Of a stretch of 64,000 nt of DNA, positions 8,765 through 18,600 are shown in pieces. How positions within the stretch are numbered: position 1 is the first letter of the stretch; each line of letters begins with the position of its first letter. The notes beneath the pieces were generated by a model. That model had not been told where the DNA came from, searched no databases, and worked only from the letters and a program-made list of their open reading frames with translations. Made by a program: the position numbers and the translations under genes. Source of the DNA: Azohydromonas australica DSM 1124 (lineage in GTDB: Bacteria > Pseudomonadota > Gammaproteobacteria > Burkholderiales > Burkholderiaceae_C); the NCBI RefSeq assembly GCF_000430725.1, contig NZ_KE387214.1:17492-81491 (forward strand), in the 5' to 3' direction.

Positions 8765-8795
8765 TTGACTCTGCAGCGGCTACAGGGTTTGCAAT
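8765..8795 (+). promoter_or_regulatory. PbrR/CadR-type MerR promoter of the Pb/Cd/Zn ATPase
   Basis: TTGACT (-35, 8765-8770), a 19-bp spacer, and TGCAAT (-10, 8790-8795). The spacer carries the dyad ACTCTGCAG...CTACAGGGT (8768-8788), matching the known cadA/pbrA operator pattern. The long spacer is the hallmark of MerR-activated promoters. The likely regulator is encoded at 14147-14596. Confidence 0.82.
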
Positions 8796-8822
8796 CCAGC
8801 CTGAAGCAAGCATCGAACCCTC

Positions 8823-11294
8823 ATGGACAAGACCAACGTTTCCTCCTGCCAAGGTCACTGCGGCTGCTCCGCAGCGGCTGCGGTGCCAGCCGCACCTGCG
8901 CTTCGCGTCTCGCGCTACCGCATCGACAACATGGACTGCCCCACCGAGGAGGCGCTCATCCGCGACCGCCTGGGCCGGGTCGAGGGCGTGCAGCAGCTCG
9001 ACTTCAACCTGATGCAGCGCACGCTCGACGTGCACCACGCGCTGGCGACGGCGCAGCCTGTCGAGGCGGCCCTGGCTTCCATCGGGATGAAAGCCCAGCC
9101 CCGCGACGAGGCGCAGGCGCGCACCTCGGTGCTGACCATCTCCAAGATGGACTGCCCCACCGAGGAGGCGCTGATCCGCAGCAAGCTGCAGGGCATGCCC
9201 GGCATCCTCGGCCTGGAGTTCAACCTCATGCAGCGCAAGCTCACGCTGCACCACAGCGCCCAGGCGCTGCCGCAGGCGCTGGCGGCGCTGCGCGCCATCG
9301 GGCTGGGCGCCGATGAGCCCGACCCCGGTGCGGCGCTCGCCGGCGCAGCGCGCGACGTGAACGACCTGCCAGGCGAGCGCGAGCCCTGGTGGCCGCTGGC
9401 GTTGTCCGGCGCCGCGGCGCTCGCGGCCGAGGCGGTGGAATGGCTGCAGCCTGACAGCTCGTGGCTGGTGCTCGCGCTCGCGCTCGTGGCCATTGGCAGC
9501 GGCGGGCTGTCCACCTACAAGAAGGGCTGGATCGCGCTGCGCCACCTCAACCTCAACATGAACGCGCTGATGTCCATCGCCGTCACCGGCGCGATGCTCA
9601 TCGGCCACTGGCCCGAAGCCGCGATGGTGATGTTCCTCTTCGCGGTGGCCGAGCTCATCGAGGCCAAGTCGCTCGACCGCGCCCGTCACGCGATTCGCGG
9701 GCTGCTGGAGCTGGCACCCGACAAGGCCACCGTGCTGCAGCCCGACGGCAACTGGACGGACGTCCTGGCCTCCAGCGTCGAGCCCGACGCCCAGGTGCGC
9801 GTCAAGCCCGGCGAGCGCATCGCGCTCGATGGCCAGATCGTCTCGGGCCGCTCGACGGTCAACCAGGCGCCCATCACCGGGGAGAGCATCCCCGTGGAGA
9901 AGGCTGCGGGCGACAAGGTCTTCGCCGGCACCATCAACGAGTCCGGCTCCTTCGAGTACCGGGTCACGGCCCGCGCCGGCGACTCCACGCTGGCGCGCAT
10001 CATCCATGCCGTGGAGTCGGCCCAGGGTGCGCGCGCACCCACCCAGCGCTTCGTCGACCAGTTTGCGCGCATCTACACGCCGGCCGTCTTCGCCGTGGCA
10101 CTGGCCGTGGCCGTGGTGCCGCCGCTGGCTCTGGGCGCCGAGTGGCTGACGTGGGTCTACCGGGCCCTGGTGCTGCTGGTGGTGGCCTGCCCCTGTGCGC
10201 TCGTCATCTCCACCCCCGTGACCATCGTCAGCGGCCTTGCGGCAGCGGCCCGCAAGGGCATCCTCATCAAGGGCGGCGCCTACCTGGAAGCCGGGCGCCG
10301 CCTCACGGCCATCGCCCTGGACAAGACCGGCACGCTCACCCACGGCAAGCCCGAGCAGACCGACGTGGTGGCCCTGGGCGGCGACGAGGGGCCGCTGCGC
10401 CGCATCGCCGCCAGCCTGGCGTCGCGCTCGGATCACCCCGTGTCGCAGGCGATCTCGCGCGCTGCGCGGCGCGACACCCTCCCCGTGCTCGACGTGCAGG
10501 CGTTCTCCGCACTGCCGGGCTACGGCGTGCAGGGCAGCGTGGACGGCACCACGTACCAGCTGTGCAACCCGCGCTGGACAGAGCAGCGCTTCGGCCCCCC
10601 TTCGCAGGCCGAGCAAGCGCGCATGCAGGCGCTGGAGCAGCAGGGCAAGACGCTCGTGCTGCTGAGTGACCAGAGCCGGGTGCTCGCCCTTTTCGCGGTG
10701 GCCGACACCGTCAAGGACAGCAGCCGCAGCGCGGTGGCCGAGATGCAGGCGCTGGGAGTGCGGACCGTGATGCTCACGGGCGACAACCCGCACACGGCCC
10801 GCGCGATCGCGGCGCAGGTGGGCATCGACGACGCCCGCGGCCACCAGCTGCCCGAGGACAAGCTGCGCTTCGTCGAGGAGGCCAGCCGTGGCGGCCAGCA
10901 CGTGGGCATGGTGGGCGACGGCATCAACGATGCGCCGGCACTCGCGCGCGCGGACATCGGCTTTGCCATGGGGGCCGCGGGCAGCGACACCGCCATCGAG
11001 ACGGCCGACGTCGCGCTCATGGACGACGACCTGCGCAAGGTGCCCGCCTTTGTCCGGCTCTCGCGCGCAACCGCCCGCGTGCTCGTGCAGAACATCGTCC
11101 TGGCGCTGGGCATCAAGGCGGTTTTCCTGGTGATGACCTTCACCGGCCAGGCCACGATGTGGATGGCCGTCTTTGCCGACATGGGCGCGAGCCTGCTGGT
11201 GGTGTTCAACGGCTTGCGGCTGCTGGCCTGGTCGGACCGTTCACCAGCGCCTGGCGCCGCCGCACCGGAGCGGCTTTCGCCAGCAGCACGGTGA
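8823..11294 (+). CDS. cadA: Zn/Cd/Pb-exporting P1B-2-type ATPase
   Basis: Inner-membrane metal-exporting ATPase, 823 residues. It begins with a Cys-rich tip (CQGHCGC) and two tandem HMA-like domains that each carry MDCPTEE (around residues 37-43 and 109-115) in place of the usual CxxC. Core motifs are all present: membrane CPC (VACPCALVIS), phosphorylation site DKTGTLT, SDHPVSQAI, and GDGINDAPALA. The paired regulator and the pbrT gene nearby suggest Pb(II)/Cd(II)/Zn(II) substrates, as for PbrA and CadA. It has its own MerR-type promoter immediately upstream. Confidence 0.92.
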   Translation: MDKTNVSSCQGHCGCSAAAAVPAAPALRVSRYRIDNMDCPTEEALIRDRLGRVEGVQQLDFNLMQRTLDVHHALATAQPVEAALASIGMKAQPRDEAQARTSVLTISKMDCPTEEALIRSKLQGMPGILGLEFNLMQRKLTLHHSAQALPQALAALRAIGLGADEPDPGAALAGAARDVNDLPGEREPWWPLALSGAAALAAEAVEWLQPDSSWLVLALALVAIGSGGLSTYKKGWIALRHLNLNMNALMSIAVTGAMLIGHWPEAAMVMFLFAVAELIEAKSLDRARHAIRGLLELAPDKATVLQPDGNWTDVLASSVEPDAQVRVKPGERIALDGQIVSGRSTVNQAPITGESIPVEKAAGDKVFAGTINESGSFEYRVTARAGDSTLARIIHAVESAQGARAPTQRFVDQFARIYTPAVFAVALAVAVVPPLALGAEWLTWVYRALVLLVVACPCALVISTPVTIVSGLAAAARKGILIKGGAYLEAGRRLTAIALDKTGTLTHGKPEQTDVVALGGDEGPLRRIAASLASRSDHPVSQAISRAARRDTLPVLDVQAFSALPGYGVQGSVDGTTYQLCNPRWTEQRFGPPSQAEQARMQALEQQGKTLVLLSDQSRVLALFAVADTVKDSSRSAVAEMQALGVRTVMLTGDNPHTARAIAAQVGIDDARGHQLPEDKLRFVEEASRGGQHVGMVGDGINDAPALARADIGFAMGAAGSDTAIETADVALMDDDLRKVPAFVRLSRATARVLVQNIVLALGIKAVFLVMTFTGQATMWMAVFADMGASLLVVFNGLRLLAWSDRSPAPGAAAPERLSPAAR

Positions 11295-11360
11295 TTGCGC
11301 CGGCCGGCCCGCGCCGGCCCACCCCTGGTGCAGGAGCGCTTGGATGGACAGCTTGCGGGC

Positions 11361-11374
11361 TTGACGGGCATCAA
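11361..11374. promoter_or_regulatory. FNR/Anr-like box
   Basis: TTGACGGGCATCAA fits the FNR-family pattern TTGAC-N4-ATCAA. It lies about 115 bp before the Met-rich lipoprotein gene at 11487. A near twin is found at 42406-42419. Confidence 0.45.
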
Positions 11375-11486
11375 TGCGCTGGACGGGATCAGGTCAAGAA
11401 TCTTCCAAGCATTCCGCCAAGAGCGGTGTCGAGGCTTGGGCAGTCATCAGCCAGGCCAATTGCGTTCGTGACCCTGGAGGTCCGTG

Positions 11487-12020
11487 ATGAACAAGCGAGT
11501 TCTTGCCATGGCAGTTGCCGCAGCGCTGGTCTTGCCGGCATGCGCACAGCAAGGGGGGGCACCCAGCGGCAGCACACAGGCTCAGCCTGCGGCGCCCAAT
11601 CCGGCCGAGTTCGACAAGCAGATGGCCCAGGTGCAGGCGCAGATGCGCCAGATGCAGGCGCAGATGGAGCGCATCCGCTCCACGCAGGACCCCCAGGAGC
11701 GCCAGAAGCTGATGCAGGAGCACTGGAGCAGCATGCAGGCCGCCATGACCGCGATGCACTCGATGTGGGGACCCGGTGGCGCCATGGCCTGCTGCATGGG
11801 CGGCGCGGGCAACATGACGGGTGGCCCCGGGATGATGCGCGGCCCGATGATGGGCTGGGACCACATGCGCGGCTACTACTCCAGCCTCACGCCCGAGCAG
11901 ATTCGCCAGCGCCAGTACATGACGGACCAGTACATGCCGATGCAGCAGATGATGATGGACCACATGATGTGGCACCAGCAGTGGATGATGAATCCGCCGG
12001 CTGCCGCACCGGCGAAGTAG
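11487..12020 (+). CDS. Met-rich secreted or lipoprotein, putative metal binder
   Basis: A 177-residue exported protein with a lipoprotein-like signal (VAAALVLPAC), a Gln/Met coiled-coil segment (DKQMAQVQAQMRQMQAQMER) and a C-terminal half very rich in Met, Gly and Trp (MMRGPMMGWDHM, MDHMMWHQQWMM). Such Met clusters typically bind Cu(I) or similar soft metals in the periplasm. The ATG at 11487 is preceded by GGAGGT at 6 bp; a GTG one codon earlier is possible. It resembles no enzyme and its role is inferred. Confidence 0.72.
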   Translation: MNKRVLAMAVAAALVLPACAQQGGAPSGSTQAQPAAPNPAEFDKQMAQVQAQMRQMQAQMERIRSTQDPQERQKLMQEHWSSMQAAMTAMHSMWGPGGAMACCMGGAGNMTGGPGMMRGPMMGWDHMRGYYSSLTPEQIRQRQYMTDQYMPMQQMMMDHMMWHQQWMMNPPAAAPAK

Positions 12021-12030
12021 CCAGGAAGGA

Positions 12031-12082
12031 CGGCCGCCGCTGGCGGCCACGCGCCCGGCAGTGCGCTGCGCCTGCCCGGGCG
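12031..12082. terminator. Paired GC-rich hairpins between convergent genes
   Basis: GGCCGCC-GCT-GGCGGCC is followed by CGCCCGGCAG...CTGCCCGGGCG (one bulge). They sit between the convergent ends of the Met-rich gene and pbrT. No T-run follows, so intrinsic termination is only plausible. Confidence 0.35.
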
Positions 12083-12106
12083 ACGAGGTTCCCTGGCTGC
12101 GGCTAC

Positions 12107-14050
12107 TCAAGCCGCCCGCGGTGGCTGGGCACGCCGGCCTGAGAGCGCGTTGAGCCGGAAACCGACCAGCGCGATGGCCAGCACGACGAGCTGTGCCGTC
12201 ACGGTCTCCAGCGAAGGAAACAGCCCCAGCAGCTCGATGCGCGGCGAAGGAATGGGGCTCGCGGAGAGCCAGCCGGCCTCCTGGAGGGCCGCCACGCCCT
12301 TGCCGCACAGCACCACGGCCAGCAGGGCCACCAGGACCGAGCTGATCGAGAAGAACTTGCCGATGGGCATGCGCGCACTCGTGCGCATGAGCGCCCAGGC
12401 GATGACGGCCAGGATCGCCACCCCGGCCGCCAGCCCGCCCAGCAGTGCGGCGCCGTTGCCCTCGACGGCCAGCGCCGAGTAGAACAGGACTGTCTCGAAC
12501 ACCTCGCGGTAGACCGCGATGAAGGCCAGCGCGAACAGTGCCCAGGCCGAGCGGCGCGACATCGCCGACGACAGCTTGTCCTTGAGGTACGCCTGCCAGC
12601 GCCCCGCGCTGCTCTTCTGGTGCATCCACAGCCCCACGGCCAGCAGCACGAGCGCGGCAAACAGCGAGGAAACCCCCTCCGTCACCTCACGGCTGGCGCC
12701 ACTGATGCCCACCACGTAGGTGGCCACGCCCCACGTTGCGCCGCCGGCGGCCAGCGCGCTCATCCAGCCCGCGTGCACATGCCGCACTACGTCGTGGCGC
12801 TGCGCCTTGCGCAGGAACGCCAGCATGCCCACGATGATGAGCAGTGCCTCGACGCCTTCGCGCAGCAGGATGGTCAGCGCGCCCAGGAACGTGGTCACGG
12901 GGTCGGCTGCGCCCTTGCCCAGTTCGGACTCCACCTGCGCGAACACGCCGTCGAGCTGCTGAGCCATCGCCGCGGCCTCCTCGGCCCGACCAGAGGCCAA
13001 CGCCCCGCGATAGCTCAGCATCCGCGCCTCGACCTGTGCCGTCAGATCCTTGTTGCGCGCGGACAGCGTCGGCTCCAGCGGCTCGAAGCCATCGAGGTAG
13101 GCGGACAGGCCCAGCCGGGTCGCCTCCGGGAAGTTGCCCGCGCGTGCCGCGGCGACGCTGCGCTGCAGCTGCGCGCGCGCCAGCGCCACGCCCGTGGGCT
13201 TGCCCTGGGCAACGGCCTGCGGCTGCGAGCGCAGGTAGGCCACCACGTCCCGGGCCTCGTCGGCACCAAGGGCCGTGGCGGCTGCGCCTTCCGTGGTCGT
13301 CGTGACGGCGGCGAGGTCGCCGAACTGCGTCCTGGCCGCCGAGCTGTTCTTCCACAGCGCCTGGCCGCGCTCGCGCATGGCCGCGTCGTACGACAGCCCG
13401 CCGGCGAAGAATGCCAGCGCCCAGCGATCGGACTCCGGCAGGCTGGCAAAGCCGGGCATGGACGTGCCGCCCACGCCCTGCGTGACGATCTGGTAGAGCG
13501 CAAGCACGCTGCGCGAGCGCGCACGCTCGCGCTCGGTGAAGGCCACCGGCTTGGGGTCGAGCCGGGCCGCCAGGGGCCCGTCACCGTGGCCACCGGCGCC
13601 ATGACAGCTTGCGCACTGCGCCTGGTACAGCGCCGCGCCGCGCTGCAGGTCCGGCAATGCCTTGGGCGCCACCGGCACCGGGTACGCCGCCAGGAGCTGG
13701 TCGCCGGCCTGCCGCGCCAGCGCGGCCACCTCGGTGCTGTGCACCCGCTGCTCCACCGCCTGCTGCACGGCCGCCACCGCCGCCACCAGGCGCTCGCGCG
13801 CGGTGTTCGGGGGCAGCGCTTGCGCTTGCCGCAGCGCGTTGGCGGCGAACTCGCGCATCTCGGCGTACTCCGCCTCGCTCAAGACCTTGCCATCGGCGAC
13901 GGCACCACCGTAGTCCACGCCCACGTAGTCCAGCAGTTGCCACACCTGCCTGACGGAGGCTTCGGAAGGGGTGTCGTTGGCTGCAGCGAGGCTGCACCAC
14001 AGGCACAGCGCCAGCAAGGTGCCAAGGAGTCGGACAAGGACGTTCTTCAT
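12107..14050 (-). CDS. pbrT: PbrT-like FTR1-family permease with cytochrome c domain
   Basis: Inner-membrane metal uptake protein, 647 residues. After a signal sequence it has a c-type cytochrome domain with the heme motif CASCH (Cys146, Cys149, His150). A long linker and an FTR1 iron-permease domain follow, with two REXXE metal-relay motifs (REGVE 397-401, REVFE 515-519) and about seven transmembrane helices. In Cupriavidus the same architecture is PbrT, the Pb(II) uptake protein of the pbr lead-resistance operon. It is divergent from pbrR and has a PbrR-type promoter. Confidence 0.88.
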   Translation of the reverse strand: MKNVLVRLLGTLLALCLWCSLAAANDTPSEASVRQVWQLLDYVGVDYGGAVADGKVLSEAEYAEMREFAANALRQAQALPPNTARERLVAAVAAVQQAVEQRVHSTEVAALARQAGDQLLAAYPVPVAPKALPDLQRGAALYQAQCASCHGAGGHGDGPLAARLDPKPVAFTERERARSRSVLALYQIVTQGVGGTSMPGFASLPESDRWALAFFAGGLSYDAAMRERGQALWKNSSAARTQFGDLAAVTTTTEGAAATALGADEARDVVAYLRSQPQAVAQGKPTGVALARAQLQRSVAAARAGNFPEATRLGLSAYLDGFEPLEPTLSARNKDLTAQVEARMLSYRGALASGRAEEAAAMAQQLDGVFAQVESELGKGAADPVTTFLGALTILLREGVEALLIIVGMLAFLRKAQRHDVVRHVHAGWMSALAAGGATWGVATYVVGISGASREVTEGVSSLFAALVLLAVGLWMHQKSSAGRWQAYLKDKLSSAMSRRSAWALFALAFIAVYREVFETVLFYSALAVEGNGAALLGGLAAGVAILAVIAWALMRTSARMPIGKFFSISSVLVALLAVVLCGKGVAALQEAGWLSASPIPSPRIELLGLFPSLETVTAQLVVLAIALVGFRLNALSGRRAQPPRAA

Positions 14051-14075
14051 GATGGGAATGATTATCGTTCCCTGT

Positions 14076-14106
14076 ATTGGAAACCCTATAGCGGGTGTAG
14101 AGTCAA
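14076..14106 (-). promoter_or_regulatory. PbrR-type promoter of pbrT
   Basis: On the minus strand: TTGACT (-35, 14101-14106), 19-bp spacer, TCCAAT (-10, 14076-14081). The spacer holds the dyad ACTCTACAC...CTATAGGGT (14083-14103), closely like the ATPase promoter at 8765. It lies between the divergent pbrT and pbrR genes and may also autoregulate pbrR. Confidence 0.8.
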
Positions 14107-14146
14107 GCGCTGTTCATTCAATGGCCTGCATGGCGGTAGAGGCAAC

Positions 14147-14596
14147 GTGAAGATCGGCGAACTGGCCAGCCAGACGGGGACGGCCGTGGAGACCATCCGT
14201 TTCTACGAACGCGAGGGGTTGCTGCCCGAGCCTGAACGCACGGCGGGCAACTACCGCGTCTACACGGCGGCGCACGTGGAGCGACTGGCCTTCGTGCGCC
14301 ACTGCCGCAACCTCGACATGACGCTCGACGAGATCCGGGTGCTGCTGCGCTACAAGGACGCGCCCGAGGACAACTGCGGCGAGGTCAATGCGCTGCTGGA
14401 CCAGCACATCGGGCATGTGGCACAGCGCATCCGCGAGTTGCGCTCACTGGAGAAGGCTCTCAAGGACTTGCGCCAGCAGTGCAACCAGGGCCAGCAAGCA
14501 CGGGACTGCGGCATTCTCAACGAACTCACGCAGGCAGCCAACCAGGCGCCTTCATCGCGTTCGCATCGGTCGAGCCACGTCAAAGGTTGCCACTGA
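14147..14596 (+). CDS. pbrR: PbrR/CadR-type MerR-family metal sensor
   Basis: Cytoplasmic metal-responsive activator, 149 residues, with a GTG start. The N-terminal winged helix (IGELASQTGTAVETIRFYER) is followed by a dimerisation helix and a C-terminal metal-binding part. Cys77 (DNCGEVN), Cys112 and Cys121 (DCGIL) match the three conserved cysteines of Pb(II)/Cd(II)-sensing PbrR and CadR. The C-terminal tail ends HVKGCH. Likely targets are the two 19-bp-spacer promoters at 8765 and 14076. Confidence 0.9.
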   Translation: MKIGELASQTGTAVETIRFYEREGLLPEPERTAGNYRVYTAAHVERLAFVRHCRNLDMTLDEIRVLLRYKDAPEDNCGEVNALLDQHIGHVAQRIRELRSLEKALKDLRQQCNQGQQARDCGILNELTQAANQAPSSRSHRSSHVKGCH

Positions 14597-14637
14597 AGGC
14601 CAGGGCAGAGCTACCTGGGGCGGCGTCAGGGGGCATG

Positions 14638-15021
14638 TCACTGCTTCGTGCCGCCTTGAAGGTTTCCAACCGGCCGCAGCTCCGTCACCGTCAGTATCCC
14701 GCTGATCACCGTCAACACGAAGCTCACCGTCTGCCCGGCGGTAACGGTGCCCATATCAACCGAGGCAGCCACCGGAAAGTCCATCGTCATGGCCGGCATG
14801 CCCAGGCTCGGCATGTCGTCGTGGTCCACGGTGATCAGCCGGTCGGGGACATCGAGGTCGAGTAGCTTGCCCCTGCCCTGGAACGTGGCCGGCGCAGCCG
14901 TCGATGCTTTCGCAGTGGCAGCAGTAGCGGCAGCCGGCGCTGGCTCGGCACCCTGAGCCGCCATGACAGCCGCGCACAGTGCCACGGCTGCGAAAGGGAT
15001 GCTCGTTGATCTTGCTCGCAT
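14638..15021 (-). CDS. CusF-like periplasmic copper-binding protein
   Basis: A 127-residue secreted protein with signal peptide and an Ala-rich linker. The C-terminal OB-fold domain of the CusF/CopK-like copper-binding type contains LITVDHDDMPSLGMPAMTMDF, with the His and Met residues that bind Cu(I)/Ag(I). It is the last gene of the cus-type operon and its ATG lies just after the stop of the VTT-domain gene. A good AAGGTG ribosome-binding site supports the start. It probably hands metal to CusB. Confidence 0.85.
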   Translation of the reverse strand: MRARSTSIPFAAVALCAAVMAAQGAEPAPAAATAATAKASTAAPATFQGRGKLLDLDVPDRLITVDHDDMPSLGMPAMTMDFPVAASVDMGTVTAGQTVSFVLTVISGILTVTELRPVGNLQGGTKQ

Positions 15022-15023
15022 GC

Positions 15024-15647
15024 TCACCTTTTTGAAGCAGGCTGCTCGTTGCCCTGCGAAGTCTCCGGCGCCTCGCGCTGCGACGTCGCGTGGCTGAGAG
15101 CCGCGCCCAGGGCGTCGAGCTGGCGCTGCCGGGTGCGCAGCCTCGTTGCCGGAAACGCCGCTGCGAGCCAAGCATAGACGACGTACTTCAGCAGCTTGCC
15201 GGCCCACAGCGCCAGGATGACCTGGGCCACGGGCAGCCGCGAGATGGCCGCGAACATGAGCGCCGGCGTCAGGGGCAGCGGCAATGCCGAGATCAGCAGC
15301 AGCGCCGGGGTACCGTAGGCGCCAAGCCACCGGGTTGCATCCAGCCAGGCCGCCGAGCGCACGACCTCGGGATAGCTGTCGAAGAAGCGCGCCCAGCCCA
15401 AATGGTGAAACACCAGGTACAGCAGCGCTGACCCCGCGGCGGAGCCCAGGCTGCCGCCCAGCGCCAGCGCGAACCAGCGCCGGGGGGCGAGCAGCACGGC
15501 GGCCACGAGGATCGAGGCGAAGGGCACGCTCATCGACAAGGTGGCCGCCAGCGCCATGCCGGCGACCACCACCGGGAAGCCCCGGTGCTGCGCGTGCCGC
15601 GTCAGGCTGCGCAGCAGCCCGGTCTCCAGCGTGGGACGCAACACCAC
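15024..15647 (-). CDS. VTT/SNARE-associated (DedA-like) membrane protein
   Basis: A 207-residue polytopic protein with about five hydrophobic segments and the small-residue-rich motifs of the VTT family (GSLGSAAGSALLYLVFHHLG). DedA-related proteins are proposed lipid or proton-coupled transporters. Here it lies between cusA and the CusF-like gene on the same strand, so it is part of the operon, but no metal-binding motif is visible. Role unknown. Confidence 0.75.
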   Translation of the reverse strand: MVLRPTLETGLLRSLTRHAQHRGFPVVVAGMALAATLSMSVPFASILVAAVLLAPRRWFALALGGSLGSAAGSALLYLVFHHLGWARFFDSYPEVVRSAAWLDATRWLGAYGTPALLLISALPLPLTPALMFAAISRLPVAQVILALWAGKLLKYVVYAWLAAAFPATRLRTRQRQLDALGAALSHATSQREAPETSQGNEQPASKR

Positions 15648-15657
15648 GGCGTGCGCG

Positions 15658-18600
15658 TCACGGGTGCCGGGGCTGTGCCGCGCTGCGTGCCTTCCTGGCG
15701 CGCATGAGCACGTAGGCCGCCGGCACCACGAACAGCGACAGCAGCGGCGCCGTGACCATGCCGCCGAGCATGGGCGCGGCGATGCGGCTCATGACCTCGG
15801 AGCCCGTGCCCGTGGCCCAGACGATGGGCACCAGGCCCGCCAGGATCACGGCCACCGTCATGGCCTTGGGCCGCACCCGCAGCACCGCCCCCTCTCGGAT
15901 GGCGTCGAGCACCACGTCGCGGCTGGGCGCCAGGCCCTGGTCGGCCCGATCCTGCAGCGCGTGCTTGAGGTACAGCAGCATCACCACGCCGAACTCGGCC
16001 GCCACGCCCGCGAGCGCGATGAAGCCCACGCCCGCAGCAATGGACATGTTGTAGCCCAGCACCCACAGAAACCAGATGCCGCCCGTGAGCGCAAAGGGCA
16101 GCGTGGCCATGATGAGCAGCGCCTCGTCGAAGCGCTTGAAGGTCAGGTACAGCAGCACGAAGATGATCAGAAGGGTCGCCGGCACCACGACCTTGAGCCG
16201 GGCGTTGGCGCGCTCCAGGTACTCGAACTGGCCCGAGTACGCCAGGCTCATCCCCGGCTCCAGCTTCACGTCCTTGGTGACCGCGGCGCGCAGGTCGTTG
16301 GCCACCGCTGCGAGGTCGCGCCCGCGCACGTCCACGTAGACCCAGCCCGAGGGCCGTGCGTTCTCGCTCTTGAGCAGCGGCGGGCCGTCCGTGACCTGGA
16401 TCTTGGCCACCGTGCCGAGCGTGATCTGCTGACCCATGGGCGTGAGGATGGGCAGGCTGGAGAGTCGCTCGGGCGAGTCGCGCCACTCGCGCGGGTAGCG
16501 CAGGTTGATCGGAAAGCGCGCCAGCCCTTCGACAGTCTCCGCCACGTTCTCGCCGCCGATGGCGCCTGCCACCACCGCCTGCACGTCGGCGATGCTCAGG
16601 TTCAGCCGCGCTGCGGCGGCGCGGTCGATCTGCACGTCGATGTAGCGCCCGCCGGTGAGCCGCTCGGCCAGGGCCGAGGACACGCCGGGGACGCCCTTGG
16701 CGATGCGCTCGACGTCCAGCGCCACGCGGTCGATGGTGGCGAGGCTGCCGCCCGTGACCTTCACGCCGATGGGGCTCTTGATACCGGTGGCCAGCATGTC
16801 CAGGCGGTTGCGGATGGGCGGCACCCAGATGTTGGCCAGGCCCGGGATCTGCACCGTGCGATCCAGCTCCTCCACCAGCTTCTCGGGCGTCATGCCCGCG
16901 CGCCACTGCTCGCGGGGCTTGAGTTTCACCGTGGTCTCGAACATCTCCAGTTGCGCCGGGTCGGTGGCGGTCTCGGCGCGGCCGGCCTTGCCGAAGACCA
17001 TCTCCACCTCGGGCACGGTGCGGATCATGCGATTGGTGATCTGCAGCAGCTCCGAGGCCTTCTGGGCCGAGAGGCCCGGCAGGGCCGAGGGCATGTAGAG
17101 CAGGTCGCCCTCGTCGATGCGCGGCAGGAACTCGCCACCCAGGCGCGACAGCGGCCACAGCGTGCTGGCAAAGACCAGCACCGCCAGGGCGAGCGTCGTG
17201 CGCGGCCGATGCAGCACCCACTCCAGCACCGGGCGATACACCGCGATGAGCACGCGCGTGATCGGGTTCTTCTGCTCATCAGGAATGCGCCCGCGAATCC
17301 ACAGTCCCATGAGCACCGGGATCAGCGTCACCGACAGGCCCGCGGCCGCGGCCATGGCGTAGGTCTTGGTGTAGGCCAGCGGCCCGAAGAGCCGCCCCTC
17401 CTGGGCTTCGAGCGTGAAGACCGGGATGAAGCTCAGCGTGATGATGAGCAGCGAGAAGAAGAGCGCGGGGCCTACCTCCTCCGCTGCGCTGGTGATGACG
17501 CTCCAGCGCTCGTCGCCCTTGAGCTCCTGGCCCGGGTGAGCGTGCTGCCAGGCTTCGAGCTTCTTGTGCGCGTTCTCGATCATCACCACGGCCGCGTCCA
17601 CCATGGCGCCGATGGCGATGGCGATGCCGCCGAGCGACATGATGTTGGCGTTGATCCCTTGCCAGCGCATCACGAGGAAGGCAGCCATCACGCCCAGCGG
17701 CAGCGCGATGATGGCCACCAGCGCCGAGCGCAGGTGCCACAGGAACACCGCGCACACCAGCGCCACGACGATGAACTCCTCGACAAGCTTGTCCTTGAGG
17801 TTGTCGATAGCCCGCTCGATGAGCGCGCCGCGGTCGTAGGTCGTGACGACCTCGACGCCCTGGGGCAGGCTCTTTTGCAGCTCTGCGAGCCTGGCCTTGA
17901 CGGCGTGGATGGTCTCCTGCGCGTTCTTGCCCGAGCGCAGGATGACGATGCCGCCCGTGACCTCGCCCTGGCCGTCGAGCTCGGCGATGCCGCGGCGCAT
18001 CTCGGGGCCGATCTGCAGCGTGGCCACGTCGCCGAGCTTGACCGGCACGCCCGCCCGCGCGGCCAGCGGGATGTTGCGGAAGTCGTCGAGCGACGTCAGG
18101 TAGCCGCTGGCGCGCACCATGTACTCGGCCTCGGCCAGCTCCAGCACCGAGCCGCCGTTTTCCTGATTGCCCGCCATCAGCGCCTCGCGCACCTGGGCCT
18201 GCGTGATGCCGTAGGCCGCGAGCTTCACGGGGTCGAGCACCACCTGGTACTGCTTGACCATGCCGCCTACGGTGGCGACCTCGGCCACGCCCGGCAGGCT
18301 CTTGAGCTCGTACTTCAGGAACCAGTCCTGCAGCGCGCGCAACTGCGACAGGTCATTGCGCCCGCTGCGGTCAACGAGCGCGTACTGGAACACCCAGCCC
18401 ACGCCCGTGGCATCCGGGCCCAGCGCGGTCTTGGCACCGGCGGGCAGCCGGCCCTGCACCTGGTTGAGGTACTCCAGCACCCGCGAGCGCGCCCAGTACA
18501 GGTCCGTGCCGTCCTCGAACAGCACGTAGACGAAGCTGTCGCCAAAGAAGGAGTAGCCGCGCACGGTGCGCGCCCCGGGCACCGACAGCATCGTGGTGGC

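Noticed and set aside
12620..14146. Long N-terminal extension in frame with pbrR
   Set aside because: It is antisense to pbrT; MerR homology begins exactly at the GTG at 14147.
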